Part shown: positions 55,534-64,000 of the stretch, piece by piece
Numbering within the stretch: the stretch's first letter is position 1
Layout: each line of letters begins with the position of its first letter
From: Cyanobacteriota bacterium
GTDB lineage: Bacteria; Cyanobacteriota; Cyanobacteriia; CACIAM-69d
Length of the DNA stretch: 64,000 bases
Assembly: GCA_022402445.1 (NCBI GenBank)
Contig: JAKRSF010000010.1
Coordinates: 1 to 64,000 of the forward strand
Direction: 5' to 3'
Made by a program: the position numbers and the translations under genes
The notes under the pieces: generated by a model
Databases searched by the model: none
What the model saw: the letters and a program-made list of their open reading frames with translations, nothing else
Told to the model about the DNA's origin: nothing

Positions 55534-57837
55534 TTAGTTTGCCACTAAATTCGATCCCTCCACGGAGGGCGAGGCGGGCTCAGGGGGCGCGAGGGGCAAG
55601 GTGAAATGGAAGGCGGCGCTGCGCCCCGGTTCCGATTCGATCCAGATGCGACCGCCTAGGGATTCTACGATTTTTTTGCAGATGGCTAGGCCCATGCCGG
55701 TGCAGGCGCGATCGCGGGGGGCCGCCGCCGATGGAACGGTACCCCTGGGGGCCTCTGGGGGCGAAGGCAGCCGCTGGAACAGGCGAAAGGCGCGGTCATG
55801 ATCCTGGGGGGCGATGCCCCGGCCATTGTCCACGATCGCCAGGTGGCAGTGGTGGGTGGGGCCGTCCTCTAGGGGGGGCAGATGCCGCACCCGCAGATGG
55901 GGCTGTTCCTCGCGGCGATAGCGCAGGGCATTGTCGAGCAAATTCCGAAACAGCCGTTCGAGATACTCCACCGGGGCAAACACCTGGGGCAGGGGATCCA
56001 CCTCTAGGCGGGCGGCGGCGGCGCGATCGCCCAACCCCTCCAGCACCGTCGCCACCAGTCCATCTAGGGGGGCCGGGGCCGCGATCGTGGTGGGATTAGG
56101 GGGGCCAATGCGGCTATAGGTGAGCAAATCGGCAATGGTGTCCTGGATGCGGCCCAGGCCATCGGTAATCGAATGGACATAGCGATCAGTGCCCTCATCC
56201 CCCTGGGGTCGATGCCGCTGGGCCATCAAGGCCGTGAAGGACTGCACCGTCGCCAGCACCGTTTGTAGATCCGCCGACACCACCTGGGTAAATTGCTCTA
56301 GCTCACTATTCGACCGCGCTAGGGCCGCACTGAGGTGATTGAGCTGATCCTGGGACCGGCGCAGTTCCGTCACTTCCACCACGATCGCGCCGACGTGTTG
56401 GGGCTCCCCCCGGCGATCGCACACGGGAAAGTAGGACGCAATCCAATCGCGCGATCGGTCCCCCTCGGCTGCCCCGTCCCGGCCAAGGCTCCGCAGGGCG
56501 ATGCCACTGACCGACGCCTGCTCCGTCACCACCTGCTCAAAGATCGCCGCCAGGGGATCCGCCAAATCGGGCCGCACCTCCCGCAGCGATCGCCCCACCA
56601 GGGCCGACGGCCCGCAGCCATGGACCTCCGCCATGGTGCAATTCAGGTTTAAAAAATGCCCCTCCCGGTCATGGATCGCCATGCCAATGCCCGCCTGGGT
56701 GGCCGCCGTAAAAAAGTCCTGGAGCAACTGCTCCCGCGCCGCCACCCCCGCCTGGGCAAAGTCCCGCTGTTCGATCTCCTGCTGGAGCTGCTGGTTGGCC
56801 GCCTGGAGCTTCTGGGTCCGCTCCCACACCTGCTGTTCGAGGCGATGGTTGGCCGCCGTGAGGCGATCGTACAGTTCCGCCTGCTGGATGGCGATCGCCA
56901 ACTGGATCGACAACTGCCGCAGCAAATTGCACTCAAAGGCTGCCCACTGGCGCGGCCCCCGGCAGGCGTGGATGCCCAACAGCCCCCACAGGAGCGTATT
57001 GAGGGGTTTGTCCATGTCCTCCCAGGTGGCGCGATCGGGCGGCTGGATGGGGGCGTCGAGCAAGATCGGAATCACCAGATTGGCCCGCACCCCGAACCCC
57101 TGGAGCATATTCCGGTGGCAGGGGGTCAAGTCGGCGGCGTAGATGTCGTCAATGGCCACAATGCGCCCGCTGAGGTAGGCTTCTGGGCCGTTGTCGCGGA
57201 AGCAGGTGTCATCAATGCGCTGGTGCAGGGCCGACGGCCAGGGGCCATCGAGGGCTTCCGCCACCACCTGCCCCCCCATGTCCGCGTCGAAGCGGTAGAT
57301 GAACACGCGATCGATGGCGATGACCTGGCACACCGCATGGACCGCCTCCCGCAGGATGTCGCTGAGGACGAGGCTGTTGCGGATATTGAGGGCCGTGTCG
57401 GCGATCAGTTGCTGGAGCTGCTGCTGCTGCTGGAATTTGTACTGGAGTCGCTGGCTGGCGATCGCGCGATCAAGCACATGCGCCAGTCGCTCAGCGGTGA
57501 CATTGCCCTTGACCAAATAATCCTGGGCCCCGGCCTTGATGGCGGCCACGGCGATCGCCTCACTCCCCTGGCCCGTCATCACGATCGTTGCGGGCGGCGG
57601 CACCAGGGTCAGTTTCTGCAAATCGTGCAGGAAATCGAGGCCACTGCCATCGGGCAGTTGGTAGTCCAGCACAATGGCATCGAGTTGCTGACTGCTGCAC
57701 AGGTCCAGGGCGCTCGCGATGTCCTCACAGTCAAAGATCTGATAGGTTCGGTTGTCCTGGCGGGTGAGCCAGCGTCGATAGGTCACGCGATCGGTTTCGG
57801 AGTCCTCAACGATACAAATACGGCAGGTTTCATCCAT
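55534..57837 (-). CDS. receiver-cyanobacteriochrome GAF-PAS-kinase hybrid with degenerate H-box
   Basis: 767 residues. (1) Receiver domain, about 1-125, with Asp58 acceptor and Lys110. (2) GAF domain, about 150-320, with D210-T-C212-F and the C240-H241 pair (LTPCHRNMLQGFGVRANLVIPIL), the two cysteines of DXCF-type cyanobacteriochromes. (3) Coiled coil about 325-365. (4) PAS about 370-490. (5) HisKA-like region, SELEQFTQVVSADLQTVL: the usual His is Ala522. (6) HATPase with NLLDNALRY, VDNGRGIAP and GMGLAICKKIVESLGG, intact. It is likely a photoreceptor whose own kinase cannot autophosphorylate. It stands alone, upstream of dapL on the strand. Confidence 0.85.
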   Translation of the reverse strand: MDETCRICIVEDSETDRVTYRRWLTRQDNRTYQIFDCEDIASALDLCSSQQLDAIVLDYQLPDGSGLDFLHDLQKLTLVPPPATIVMTGQGSEAIAVAAIKAGAQDYLVKGNVTAERLAHVLDRAIASQRLQYKFQQQQQLQQLIADTALNIRNSLVLSDILREAVHAVCQVIAIDRVFIYRFDADMGGQVVAEALDGPWPSALHQRIDDTCFRDNGPEAYLSGRIVAIDDIYAADLTPCHRNMLQGFGVRANLVIPILLDAPIQPPDRATWEDMDKPLNTLLWGLLGIHACRGPRQWAAFECNLLRQLSIQLAIAIQQAELYDRLTAANHRLEQQVWERTQKLQAANQQLQQEIEQRDFAQAGVAAREQLLQDFFTAATQAGIGMAIHDREGHFLNLNCTMAEVHGCGPSALVGRSLREVRPDLADPLAAIFEQVVTEQASVSGIALRSLGRDGAAEGDRSRDWIASYFPVCDRRGEPQHVGAIVVEVTELRRSQDQLNHLSAALARSNSELEQFTQVVSADLQTVLATVQSFTALMAQRHRPQGDEGTDRYVHSITDGLGRIQDTIADLLTYSRIGPPNPTTIAAPAPLDGLVATVLEGLGDRAAAARLEVDPLPQVFAPVEYLERLFRNLLDNALRYRREEQPHLRVRHLPPLEDGPTHHCHLAIVDNGRGIAPQDHDRAFRLFQRLPSPPEAPRGTVPSAAAPRDRACTGMGLAICKKIVESLGGRIWIESEPGRSAAFHFTLPLAPPEPASPSVEGSNLVAN

Positions 57838-58162
57838 GGGGCTGGGTGAGAGGGGAAAGGGGTCGGGGCGGTTTAGGATCTGCCCGTGCGGGAGCGGGGG
57901 ATCGGGAAGGATTCGAGGGGGCGCGATCGCGGGCGGGTCATTGGCTCCCACCAAATGGGGCATGGGCCAGGGGCGGGACGAGCATCGGGGCTGACGGTAG
58001 ATGGGGCGCGATCGCGGGGGCCAGCGGAGCCCAAACGGCGATCTAGCACGGGCACCCCACGGAGGACCCACCCTCAACGGGGCAGGGGCGGCAACCGGGG
58101 GGCACCATAGGGGGAGCCTTGGCCGGGACGGGGACAGGGCCGCCGGTACCGTAGACGCCCCC
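57838..58162. other. intergenic region, no gene seen
   Basis: 325 G+C-rich bases between the photoreceptor start and the glycosyltransferase end. The photoreceptor reading frame stays open through it from 58206 but the extra 123 residues are Pro/Arg-rich and without domain features, so I read it as upstream region. No clear promoter or terminator seen. Confidence 0.4.
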
Positions 58163-58978
58163 TCACCCCAGTTCCAGGTGGGGCAGAGCCGCCATTTCCA
58201 TACCACACCCGGCGAAGTGCAAGAAGTAGTTGGTCCGATAGGCCGCCGTCAGGTGTTCGAGGAACAGGGACCGGTGCTCCCCCCGCCGATAGGCCAGCAG
58301 GGCGGGGGCATGGAGGGCTTTGTACATCATCCACAGGGCATTGAAGCGGGGATCGACCCAGGCGACGCGATCGCGCTCCAGCAGTTCATAGGACAAAAAG
58401 CGCATTTCGTAGTTCCAGAGGGGGCTCCCCGCATCCTCATATTTGTAATAAACCAACTCCAATAGATCCCGATGGTGCCGGGGCGATAGGACTAACATGC
58501 CCGTCTGCACCACCTGACTAAACTGCGGCGGCAGGCCCACCTGCTGGTAGTAGGCCGGGGCCGTCACCACCTCGGGAATGGTTGCATCCTGCTGTTGCCA
58601 CACCCGATGGCACTGCTCTAGGGCTTGGCGATAGTGGGCGGGGGTCGGTGCGCTGAATTCATCGACGGCCCCCACCCGATCCATCGGCACCGAGGCGGCC
58701 ACATCCGGGGCGTTGGGGTGGATGGCGATGTCGCTGTCGATCCACACCACCCGCTCAAAGTCCCGCAGGGCGGGCTGCCCGAGAATTAAACACTTCTGCC
58801 ACGCGGGCGATCGCGATCGCGCCCGGTCGGAGCCATCCAGTGGCTGGGTGAAGCAGATCAATTCATAGCCATGGCGCTGGGCGTAGGCTTGCCAGAGGGG
58901 GGCACACCACCGCACCCACCGATCCCGATAGGTTTCCCCGATCGCCAAGGTTGCGATCGCCCGTTTGCCCTTGCCCAT
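58163..58978 (-). CDS. GT-A-fold glycosyltransferase (GMA12/MNN10-like)
   Basis: 271 residues. KRAIATLAIGETYRDRWVRWCAPLWQAYAQRHGYELI, then FERVVWIDSDIAIHPNAPDVAASV, with the DxD metal/nucleotide-sugar motif D81-S-D83. FSQVVQTGMLVLSPRHHRDLLELVYYKYED resembles galactosyl/mannosyl transferases. Donor and acceptor are unknown. No membrane segment. The sequence around 148-153 is typical of proteins that decorate surface glycans. Confidence 0.75.
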   Translation of the reverse strand: MGKGKRAIATLAIGETYRDRWVRWCAPLWQAYAQRHGYELICFTQPLDGSDRARSRSPAWQKCLILGQPALRDFERVVWIDSDIAIHPNAPDVAASVPMDRVGAVDEFSAPTPAHYRQALEQCHRVWQQQDATIPEVVTAPAYYQQVGLPPQFSQVVQTGMLVLSPRHHRDLLELVYYKYEDAGSPLWNYEMRFLSYELLERDRVAWVDPRFNALWMMYKALHAPALLAYRRGEHRSLFLEHLTAAYRTNYFLHFAGCGMEMAALPHLELG

Positions 58979-59059
58979 GACCCCACTGCTCCCGCCCCTC
59001 GAACGGTCCCGCTACGCCCCTGATCTCCCCTAACGGTGCCCCCCGCGATCGTGATCGGC

Positions 59060-60241
59060 CTAGGCCGCCGCAAACCGAATCTTGAGATAGTCATCCTCCA
59101 TCTTGGCCCCCACCGGCTGCATCGTCGCCAACGCCTGGGGCAGCACCAGGTTGCGGCGGTGGTTGCCAATGCGCACATTCAGCTCATCCCCCGACTTACT
59201 CAGATCAATCTGATCCTTCGGGATACCGGGCAAATACAGCTCCAGGCTGTAGGCCCCCGCCTCCTGTTGCAGCACCCGCAGGGTCGTCTCCTTGTAGTAC
59301 ACCTGGGACGGATCCTCATCCCCAAACAGGGTTTCCTTCAGGCGATCGAGGGCCGCCAAACCGCACATTTCCTCCGAATAGAGGGGCACTTCTTTGATGG
59401 GCAGCGGGCGGAAATTGTCGTGAATTTCCTGGCGATAGCCCTGCTGCTGCTCCTTCCACCGCAGGAAGAATGGATCCGTCACCGAGTCCGGGATGATGCG
59501 ATTTGCCACCACCATATCCGTCGAGACATTGTACAGACTCAGGTAGGCGTGGGCGCGCAACGATTCCTTGATGACCATCTTTTCCGGGTTCATCACCAGC
59601 CGCACGGAGGTTTGGCCGTTGTCCGTCAGCACCTTTTCGAGCGCTTCGATTTGCTCATAGAACTCGTAGGGGGCGTCCATCACTTCGCGATCGGGTAGGG
59701 AGAACCCCGCGATCGGCCGGAAGATGGGCTCCACCAGGGGCCGCAGGGCCACGGACATGTTCTGGAACGGGCGATAGAAGCGGCGCATGTACCAGCCCCC
59801 CACCTCCGGCAGGCTCAGCAGGCGCAGGGCGGTGCCCGTGGGGGCGGAGTCGATGATCAGGACATCAAATTCCTGCTCGTCGTAGTGGCGCTTCATGCGC
59901 ACGAGGGCAAAGATTTCGTCCATCCCCGGCAGGATGGCCAATTCTTCCGCCTGCACCCCATCGAGGCCCCGCGCCTGGAGCACCTGGGTGATGTAGCGTT
60001 TGACGGCTCCCCAGTTGCCTTCCAGTTCCCGCAGGGCGTCGAGTTCTGCGCCCCAGAGGTTTTCGCGGATGGGTTTGGGGTCGTGGCCGAGCTCTAGGTC
60101 AAAGCTGTCGGCGAGGGAGTGGGCGGGGTCGGTGCTGAGGACGAGGGTTTTGTAGCCCAGTTCGGCGCAGCGTAGGCCGGTGGCGGCGGCGACGGAGGTT
60201 TTACCTACTCCTCCTTTTCCGGTCATCAAGATTACGCGCAT
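59060..60241 (-). CDS. Get3/ArsA family ATPase with C-terminal Hsp20-like domain
   Basis: 393 residues. The deviant P-loop is [11 protein letters not shown] (7-17) followed by switch [12 protein letters not shown] and [16 protein letters not shown]. The C-terminal 90 residues ([55 protein letters not shown]) are the ArsA_HSP20-like extension seen in cyanobacterial and plastid homologues. Such proteins target tail-anchored membrane proteins or energise arsenite efflux; the former is favoured because no ars gene is near. Confidence 0.9.
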   Translation of the reverse strand: MRVILMTGKGGVGKTSVAAATGLRCAELGYKTLVLSTDPAHSLADSFDLELGHDPKPIRENLWGAELDALRELEGNWGAVKRYITQVLQARGLDGVQAEELAILPGMDEIFALVRMKRHYDEQEFDVLIIDSAPTGTALRLLSLPEVGGWYMRRFYRPFQNMSVALRPLVEPIFRPIAGFSLPDREVMDAPYEFYEQIEALEKVLTDNGQTSVRLVMNPEKMVIKESLRAHAYLSLYNVSTDMVVANRIIPDSVTDPFFLRWKEQQQGYRQEIHDNFRPLPIKEVPLYSEEMCGLAALDRLKETLFGDEDPSQVYYKETTLRVLQQEAGAYSLELYLPGIPKDQIDLSKSGDELNVRIGNHRRNLVLPQALATMQPVGAKMEDDYLKIRFAAA

Positions 60242-60481
60242 GGAACTGGCTCCGCAGGTTGGCTCGGTGGGCTGGGGCTGCCGCGATCGCGCCGAGGTGG
60301 CGAAGGCGAGGCGGCGGCTGGGGTTGAGTTCGGTCTTTAGTTTTATTATGTCGACCTGGGGCTGTTTATAAATATTTGTAAACGTCTTTATCAGAATTTT
60401 GTCGAAGGTTGAGCGGATTCCGGGGCCGGTCCTGGGGTGGGGCGATGGGGCTGGGGGCGCGGTCCCGTGTGCCGCCGTTGG

Positions 60482-61102
60482 TTACGCATCGGGGTCGGGG
60501 GCTTCGGGGAGGGTGGCGAAATAATCCTTAGCCTTTTCCGGGTCGGGATTGAGGGTGGCGTCGCCCGGTTGCCAGCCGGCGGGGCAGACTTCGTTGGGGT
60601 GGCTTTGGACGTGCTGGAGGGCCTGGAGCACCCGCAGGGTTTCGTCTACGCTGCGCCCAAAGGACAGGTTATTGACGGTGATGTGCTGGATGATGCCGTC
60701 CGGGTCGATGAGGAACAGCCCCCGCAGGGCGACGCCCGCATCCGGGTCGAGGACGTTGTAGGCGGTGCTGATTTCCTTCCTCAGATCCGAGATGAGGGGA
60801 TAGTTGAGGGGGCCGATGCCGCCCTGTTGGCGGGGGGTTTGGATCCAGGTGAGGTGGGAGAATTCGCTATCGACGGAGATGCCTAGGATTTCGGTGTCGA
60901 TCGCTTTGAATTCGCCGTGGCGATCGCTGAAGGCAACGATTTCCGTGGGGCAAACGAAGGTGAAGTTGAGGGGATAGAAGAACAGGACGACGTATTTACC
61001 CCGGTAGTCGGAGAGTTTGATGTCCCGGAAGGTTTGGTCAATGACGGCGGTGGCAACGAAGTCGGGGGCGGTCTGACCCACCCGTAGGCAACCTTCGATC
61101 AT
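60482..61102 (-). CDS. 2-Cys peroxiredoxin
   Basis: 206 residues. The peroxidatic Cys is in [15 protein letters not shown] and the resolving Cys in [12 protein letters not shown], the classic typical 2-Cys pair. It removes H2O2 with thioredoxin or [19 protein letters not shown] is an unusual N-terminus with an extra Cys5. Standing alone; upstream 240 bases to the Get3 gene show no terminator that I can identify. Confidence 0.95.
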   Translation of the reverse strand: MIEGCLRVGQTAPDFVATAVIDQTFRDIKLSDYRGKYVVLFFYPLNFTFVCPTEIVAFSDRHGEFKAIDTEILGISVDSEFSHLTWIQTPRQQGGIGPLNYPLISDLRKEISTAYNVLDPDAGVALRGLFLIDPDGIIQHITVNNLSFGRSVDETLRVLQALQHVQSHPNEVCPAGWQPGDATLNPDPEKAKDYFATLPEAPDPDA

Positions 61103-61227
61103 GGGTTGGGCCTCTGGTCTGGTAGGGGGCTGTCAAGGGGCGATCGGGGGATGGTTCGGTGGCGATCGCCAGGGCGGGGGCTCTAGGGGAGCGGTTCGGC
61201 GGTTGGGGGCATGGGGGGGTGGGGCTG

Positions 61228-61668
61228 CTAGGGGGTGGAGTCGCCTCGATCGCAGCCTTCGGTGAGGCTCGTGCGGAGGGCTTGGCACCAGCGCAGGGCC
61301 AGATCGAGCTCCGTGAAGGGGACACGGGCGGCGGGGCTCGCGTCCGCGAAGGTGAATTCCAGGGCAATGCGGCGATAGCGGCGGGGCAAATGCTCCGGGT
61401 CAATGGGCTGCTCGTCCGCCAGCACTTGGATGCTTTGCACCTGATCAAGGCAGAAGGTTTGCAGATCGATGGGGCCGTTGCGGGAGGGTTTGCCCCAGAC
61501 GATGGTGCGATCGCGCTGGCCGAGGATGGCGTAGATGTCAAATTTTGAGCGCAGGAAATCCTTAGCCCAGAGTTTGTAGGCTTCGAGACGTTGGTACTCG
61601 TTCCAGCCAGCGTAGGCCAAACCGGTGAAGACTCCGAGTAAGGGCAGCCACAGTAGTCCGCGCTCCAT
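61228..61668 (-). CDS. conserved membrane-anchored protein of unknown function
   Basis: 146 residues. One N-terminal hydrophobic helix (LLWLPLLGVFTGLAYAGW) then NEYQRLEAYKLWAKDFLRSKFDIYAILGQRDRTIVWGKPSRNGPIDLQTFCLDQVQSI, a pattern seen in an unnamed cyanobacterial family (recalled). The soluble C-terminal part looks alpha/beta. No function known. It may be attached to the thylakoid or plasma membrane. Confidence 0.7.
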   Translation of the reverse strand: MERGLLWLPLLGVFTGLAYAGWNEYQRLEAYKLWAKDFLRSKFDIYAILGQRDRTIVWGKPSRNGPIDLQTFCLDQVQSIQVLADEQPIDPEHLPRRYRRIALEFTFADASPAARVPFTELDLALRWCQALRTSLTEGCDRGDSTP

Positions 61669-61958
61669 GGGTTAGGTTCCCCCTGATGTTGGGCCTAGGA
61701 TTTGGGCCTTTGGGATGGGGCCTGCACTGGAGCCGAAGATGGGTCCAGTGGATGGCGATGGCGATCGCCCGACGGCGCGGTGGCCATGGGGCTCCCTTCG
61801 TTAGGGTACCGCTGGGGGGCCAAAGGGGGAATCAATGCCGATTGATTTGATCTCGATGGAGATCTAGCCCCATGGGGAGCGTGGGCTTTCTCGCATCGGT
61901 GCATGGGGAAAGCGCTGTTTTTATTATGGCGATGGGGGAGATAACTGGCGGTGGGGGG

Positions 61959-62801
61959 CTAGGGTTCCCGCAGGCGATCGCCCACGACCAGGGTGCGATC
62001 GCCCCTGCGATCGGCCTCTAGGGGGGCGATGCGGGTGTTGAGGGCTAGGCGGTAGAACGGCTCAAAGCGCGATCGCGGCACCGTCGGCGGCAAGGTGGCT
62101 TGGCGTTGGCGACTGATGATCGCGGCGAACCGGGGCAGGGGGTCCCCGCGATCGGGGTGGCGGGTGGGCACCACGCAGCGCAGACAGGGGTTACAGCCCA
62201 GCAGTTCAATCGCGCCGATCCGGAACGGCACCGGCTCCGATTCGGGGGTTGGCCCATAGAGGTGATCCTCCCAGAAGGGCGGTACCCCATCAATTTCAAG
62301 GTTGGTGCGCAGGCGGCGGCGCAGCTCATCCACCCCGAGGCCCGGAAACCAACTGGCGACGGTGGTGAGGGTGGCGGTGGAGATCAGCGTTGGCCCCCAG
62401 AAGTGGACATCATCGGGAAAGCCGCGATCGCCATCCTCCTCCACCGTCACGGTTTTCCCCAGGGCATCGCTGCACCATTGGGCGATCGCTGCAAAGCCCG
62501 CCGCCGCGAGGGAAAACTGGTCCGGGGCTGGGGCATCGGTGCGATCGCCATCCCCCCAGGTCAGCGTCACCGAAGCCAGGGTGTCATCAAAGGTCGCCCG
62601 AATGTGGTGGATCGCCGCGCAGCCCTTGGCATTCACCGTCTTGCCCTGGCCATCCACCAGCCGCCACCGGCGATCGCCCCAGAGCGCCCCCGCCGCCGTC
62701 ACCCGCGATCGCGCCACCGACTGCCCATCGAGGGACTTGATCGGAAAACGGTCAATCCGCACCAGCCGCGCCGCGATCGGCACCTCAGCCCCCAGGGCCA
62801 T
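61959..62801 (-). CDS. MOSC-domain protein
   Basis: About 280 residues. N-terminal MOSC_N beta-barrel (RIDRFPIKSLDGQSVARSRVTAAGALWGDRRWRLVDGQGK) and C-terminal MOSC part with the conserved Cys in LLGCNPCLRCVVPTRHPD. Such proteins (YiiM/YcbX-like) carry or use molybdenum cofactor or move sulfur. ATG 62801 lies 31 bases from the preceding gene on the same strand, a possible two-gene operon. Confidence 0.85.
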   Translation of the reverse strand: MALGAEVPIAARLVRIDRFPIKSLDGQSVARSRVTAAGALWGDRRWRLVDGQGKTVNAKGCAAIHHIRATFDDTLASVTLTWGDGDRTDAPAPDQFSLAAAGFAAIAQWCSDALGKTVTVEEDGDRGFPDDVHFWGPTLISTATLTTVASWFPGLGVDELRRRLRTNLEIDGVPPFWEDHLYGPTPESEPVPFRIGAIELLGCNPCLRCVVPTRHPDRGDPLPRFAAIISRQRQATLPPTVPRSRFEPFYRLALNTRIAPLEADRRGDRTLVVGDRLREP

Positions 62802-62831
62802 CACCGCACCGCCCTCGCCAGCGGGCCACCC

Positions 62832-63458
62832 CTAGCGCACCTGGGCATCGCCCCCCACCGCCGGGGTGGGAGCCCCCTCATCTTCCAAAAAGCCCAGCTC
62901 CACCAACTGCTGCACCGCCTTCGAGCCTAGATCCCGCGTCGGCCCCTGGCTGCGGATAATTTGCACCAGCAGGGGCACCGCCAAATCCGGCTGATTTTGG
63001 GCCCGATGCACCAGGGCCAGTTGGTAGGTGGATTGGTCACGCAGTTGCGCCGCCGCCAGGGCATTGTTCCGCAGACTCTGCGATCGCGGGCTATTCAACC
63101 CCGAAAACACCGACGACAAATCCTGATAGGAATTGGACAACAGATTAAAAATCCGCCGCGCCTGCTGGAGCCGTTCCGCCGCCAGGTCATAGTTTTGGCG
63201 GCCGATCGCCTGGCTCGCCTCCTCCAGCAACCGCTGCCCCCCCGACAGGCTGAACACCCCAATGGGCTGGCGGACCGGGACCGGCGCGGTGGGCTCGGGG
63301 GCAAACTCCCCACCGGGCTCCACTTCGGTGAGGTCAGTCGGAAGGACGAACTCCTGGGCCTGCACGGGCGAGATGGCAGCCGCCAACGCGATCGCCATCG
63401 CCGGGATCACGGCAGAACCGAGGGGTTTGAGGAACCGGGAAAGGGGTAACGCTTGCAT
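62832..63458 (-). CDS. exported helical protein of unknown function
   Basis: 208 residues. The N-terminus (FLKPLGSAVIPAMAIALAAAISPVQA) is a Sec signal peptide cut near VQA-QEF. The rest is helical, with TPR-like features (LLEEASQAIGRQNYDLAAERLQQARRIFNLLS, STYQLALVHRAQNQPDLAVPLLVQII). No family is recognised. ATG 63458 is chosen; an in-frame upstream extension is not conserved-looking. Probably periplasmic or lumenal. Confidence 0.7.
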   Translation of the reverse strand: MQALPLSRFLKPLGSAVIPAMAIALAAAISPVQAQEFVLPTDLTEVEPGGEFAPEPTAPVPVRQPIGVFSLSGGQRLLEEASQAIGRQNYDLAAERLQQARRIFNLLSNSYQDLSSVFSGLNSPRSQSLRNNALAAAQLRDQSTYQLALVHRAQNQPDLAVPLLVQIIRSQGPTRDLGSKAVQQLVELGFLEDEGAPTPAVGGDAQVR

Positions 63459-64000
63459 GGGGGATGGGGAGGTGAAGCGGGCAAAAACCCGGTGAGGAAT
63501 AGGGCGCAGGTCTAACTCGAAGCGGAATCGCCAACTCGCGGAACGGGAGTGGACGCGGGGGCGCATCTGGGGCCGGAACTCAGCCGCGATCGGGCCATGG
63601 AACCGACCGACGGAACGCCAGCCCAGGGGCCAACGATTCTGATCAATGGCCAACACTTTGCAGATTCTACACAGTGGTAGATTTCCACGGACGGATTCCC
63701 ATGGACAGAATCGGAAGCGGGGGATCCCCACCTGTGGTGAAGTCCATTCAAGCATTAAAACATTTGCTAGTCTCAACCCCCTGCCCCTAACCCGGAAGGC
63801 CCATGGCCCAGGTCGAAGGGGGGGCCAAAAACCTTGCCCGGTCGGTCCTGGTTCCCTGGGGGGGCGGGGGAGGAGCCTATTTCCCCATCCCCGTCGTCCG
63901 CTACCATCGGTCCTAGCGGCTGGGGCATTTTGAACCCCTCCCGGAGCCTTGTCCCTTCGCCGAGTGCCTTGGTGCCATGACGACGCAATTCCCTGCTGAT
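63459..64000. other. window end: upstream region, possible start of a further gene
   Basis: 540 bases without a complete gene. ATG at 63977-63979 opens a plus-strand frame that is still open at the window edge (eight codons, MTTQFPAD), so a gene may begin here, but eight codons cannot support a call. A lower-G+C stretch at 63640-63670 may hold a promoter for the exported protein on the minus strand. Confidence 0.25.

Overview
The window is a cyanobacterial chromosome segment. It is GC-rich, saturated with the palindromic octamer GCGATCGC (HIP1), and carries a phycocyanin operon, an NDH-1 subunit found only in oxygenic phototrophs (ndhN), the clock-input protein LdpA, a cyanobacteriochrome-type photoreceptor and a group 2 sigma factor. 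HetR next to a secreted RGSGR peptide of the PatX type points to a filamentous cyanobacterium. Heterocyst formation cannot be judged from this window. I saw no transposase, integrase, phage gene, CRISPR array or rRNA, so it reads as core chromosome with a few accessory pieces.

Layout. 0-4.3 kb: HD phosphohydrolase, then a probable polysaccharide set (toroid-fold protein, flippase-like membrane protein, phosphomannose-isomerase-type cupin). 4.3-8.5 kb: cpcB-cpcA-cpcC-cpcD-cpcE with a long leader and stem-loops between the genes; cpcF is not present. 8.6-15.3 kb: CRP/FNR-family regulator, GNAT acetyltransferase, a cyanobacterial membrane protein, and two peptide-type ABC ATPase genes without permeases. 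15.4-24.3 kb: secreted protein, pyrE, fabG, a fused 5-oxoprolinase, ldpA and an R3H/AAA ATPase. 24.7-34.7 kb is one long minus-strand run: site-2 protease, murQ, RlpA-like protein, mlaE, ndhN, FAD oxidoreductase, small ferredoxin, an eroded CobQ-like protein and a small conserved protein. 34.9-44.3 kb: PrxQ, rpsN, GT39-TPR protein, NodZ-like fucosyltransferase, a VapBC45-like toxin-antitoxin pair, trmFO, yajQ, a MAPEG protein and a DprA-like protein. 44.5-47.4 kb: rsfS-CGLD27-asparaginase-GST. 47.4-51.3 kb: C-terminal processing protease with a coupled small gene, patX-like, hetR and tRNA-Pro(CGG). 51.4-64 kb: lipA, sigC-like sigma factor, dapL, the photoreceptor, a glycosyltransferase, a Get3/ArsA ATPase, 2-Cys peroxiredoxin, a MOSC protein and small conserved proteins.

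The loci most worth following are four. (1) The patX-hetR signalling pair has all four inhibitor-contact residues of HetR conserved and a palindrome upstream of a TATAAT box. (2) A receiver-GAF-PAS-kinase photoreceptor carries both cyanobacteriochrome cysteines (DTCF and CH), but its phospho-acceptor histidine is replaced by alanine. (3) An intact 488-residue CobQ-like protein has lost the amidotransferase cysteine and most of its signature residues. (4) The phycocyanin operon is divided by structured terminator-like elements, one of them built from HIP1 sites. Function calls come from reading translated sequence and recalled family motifs; no database search was run.
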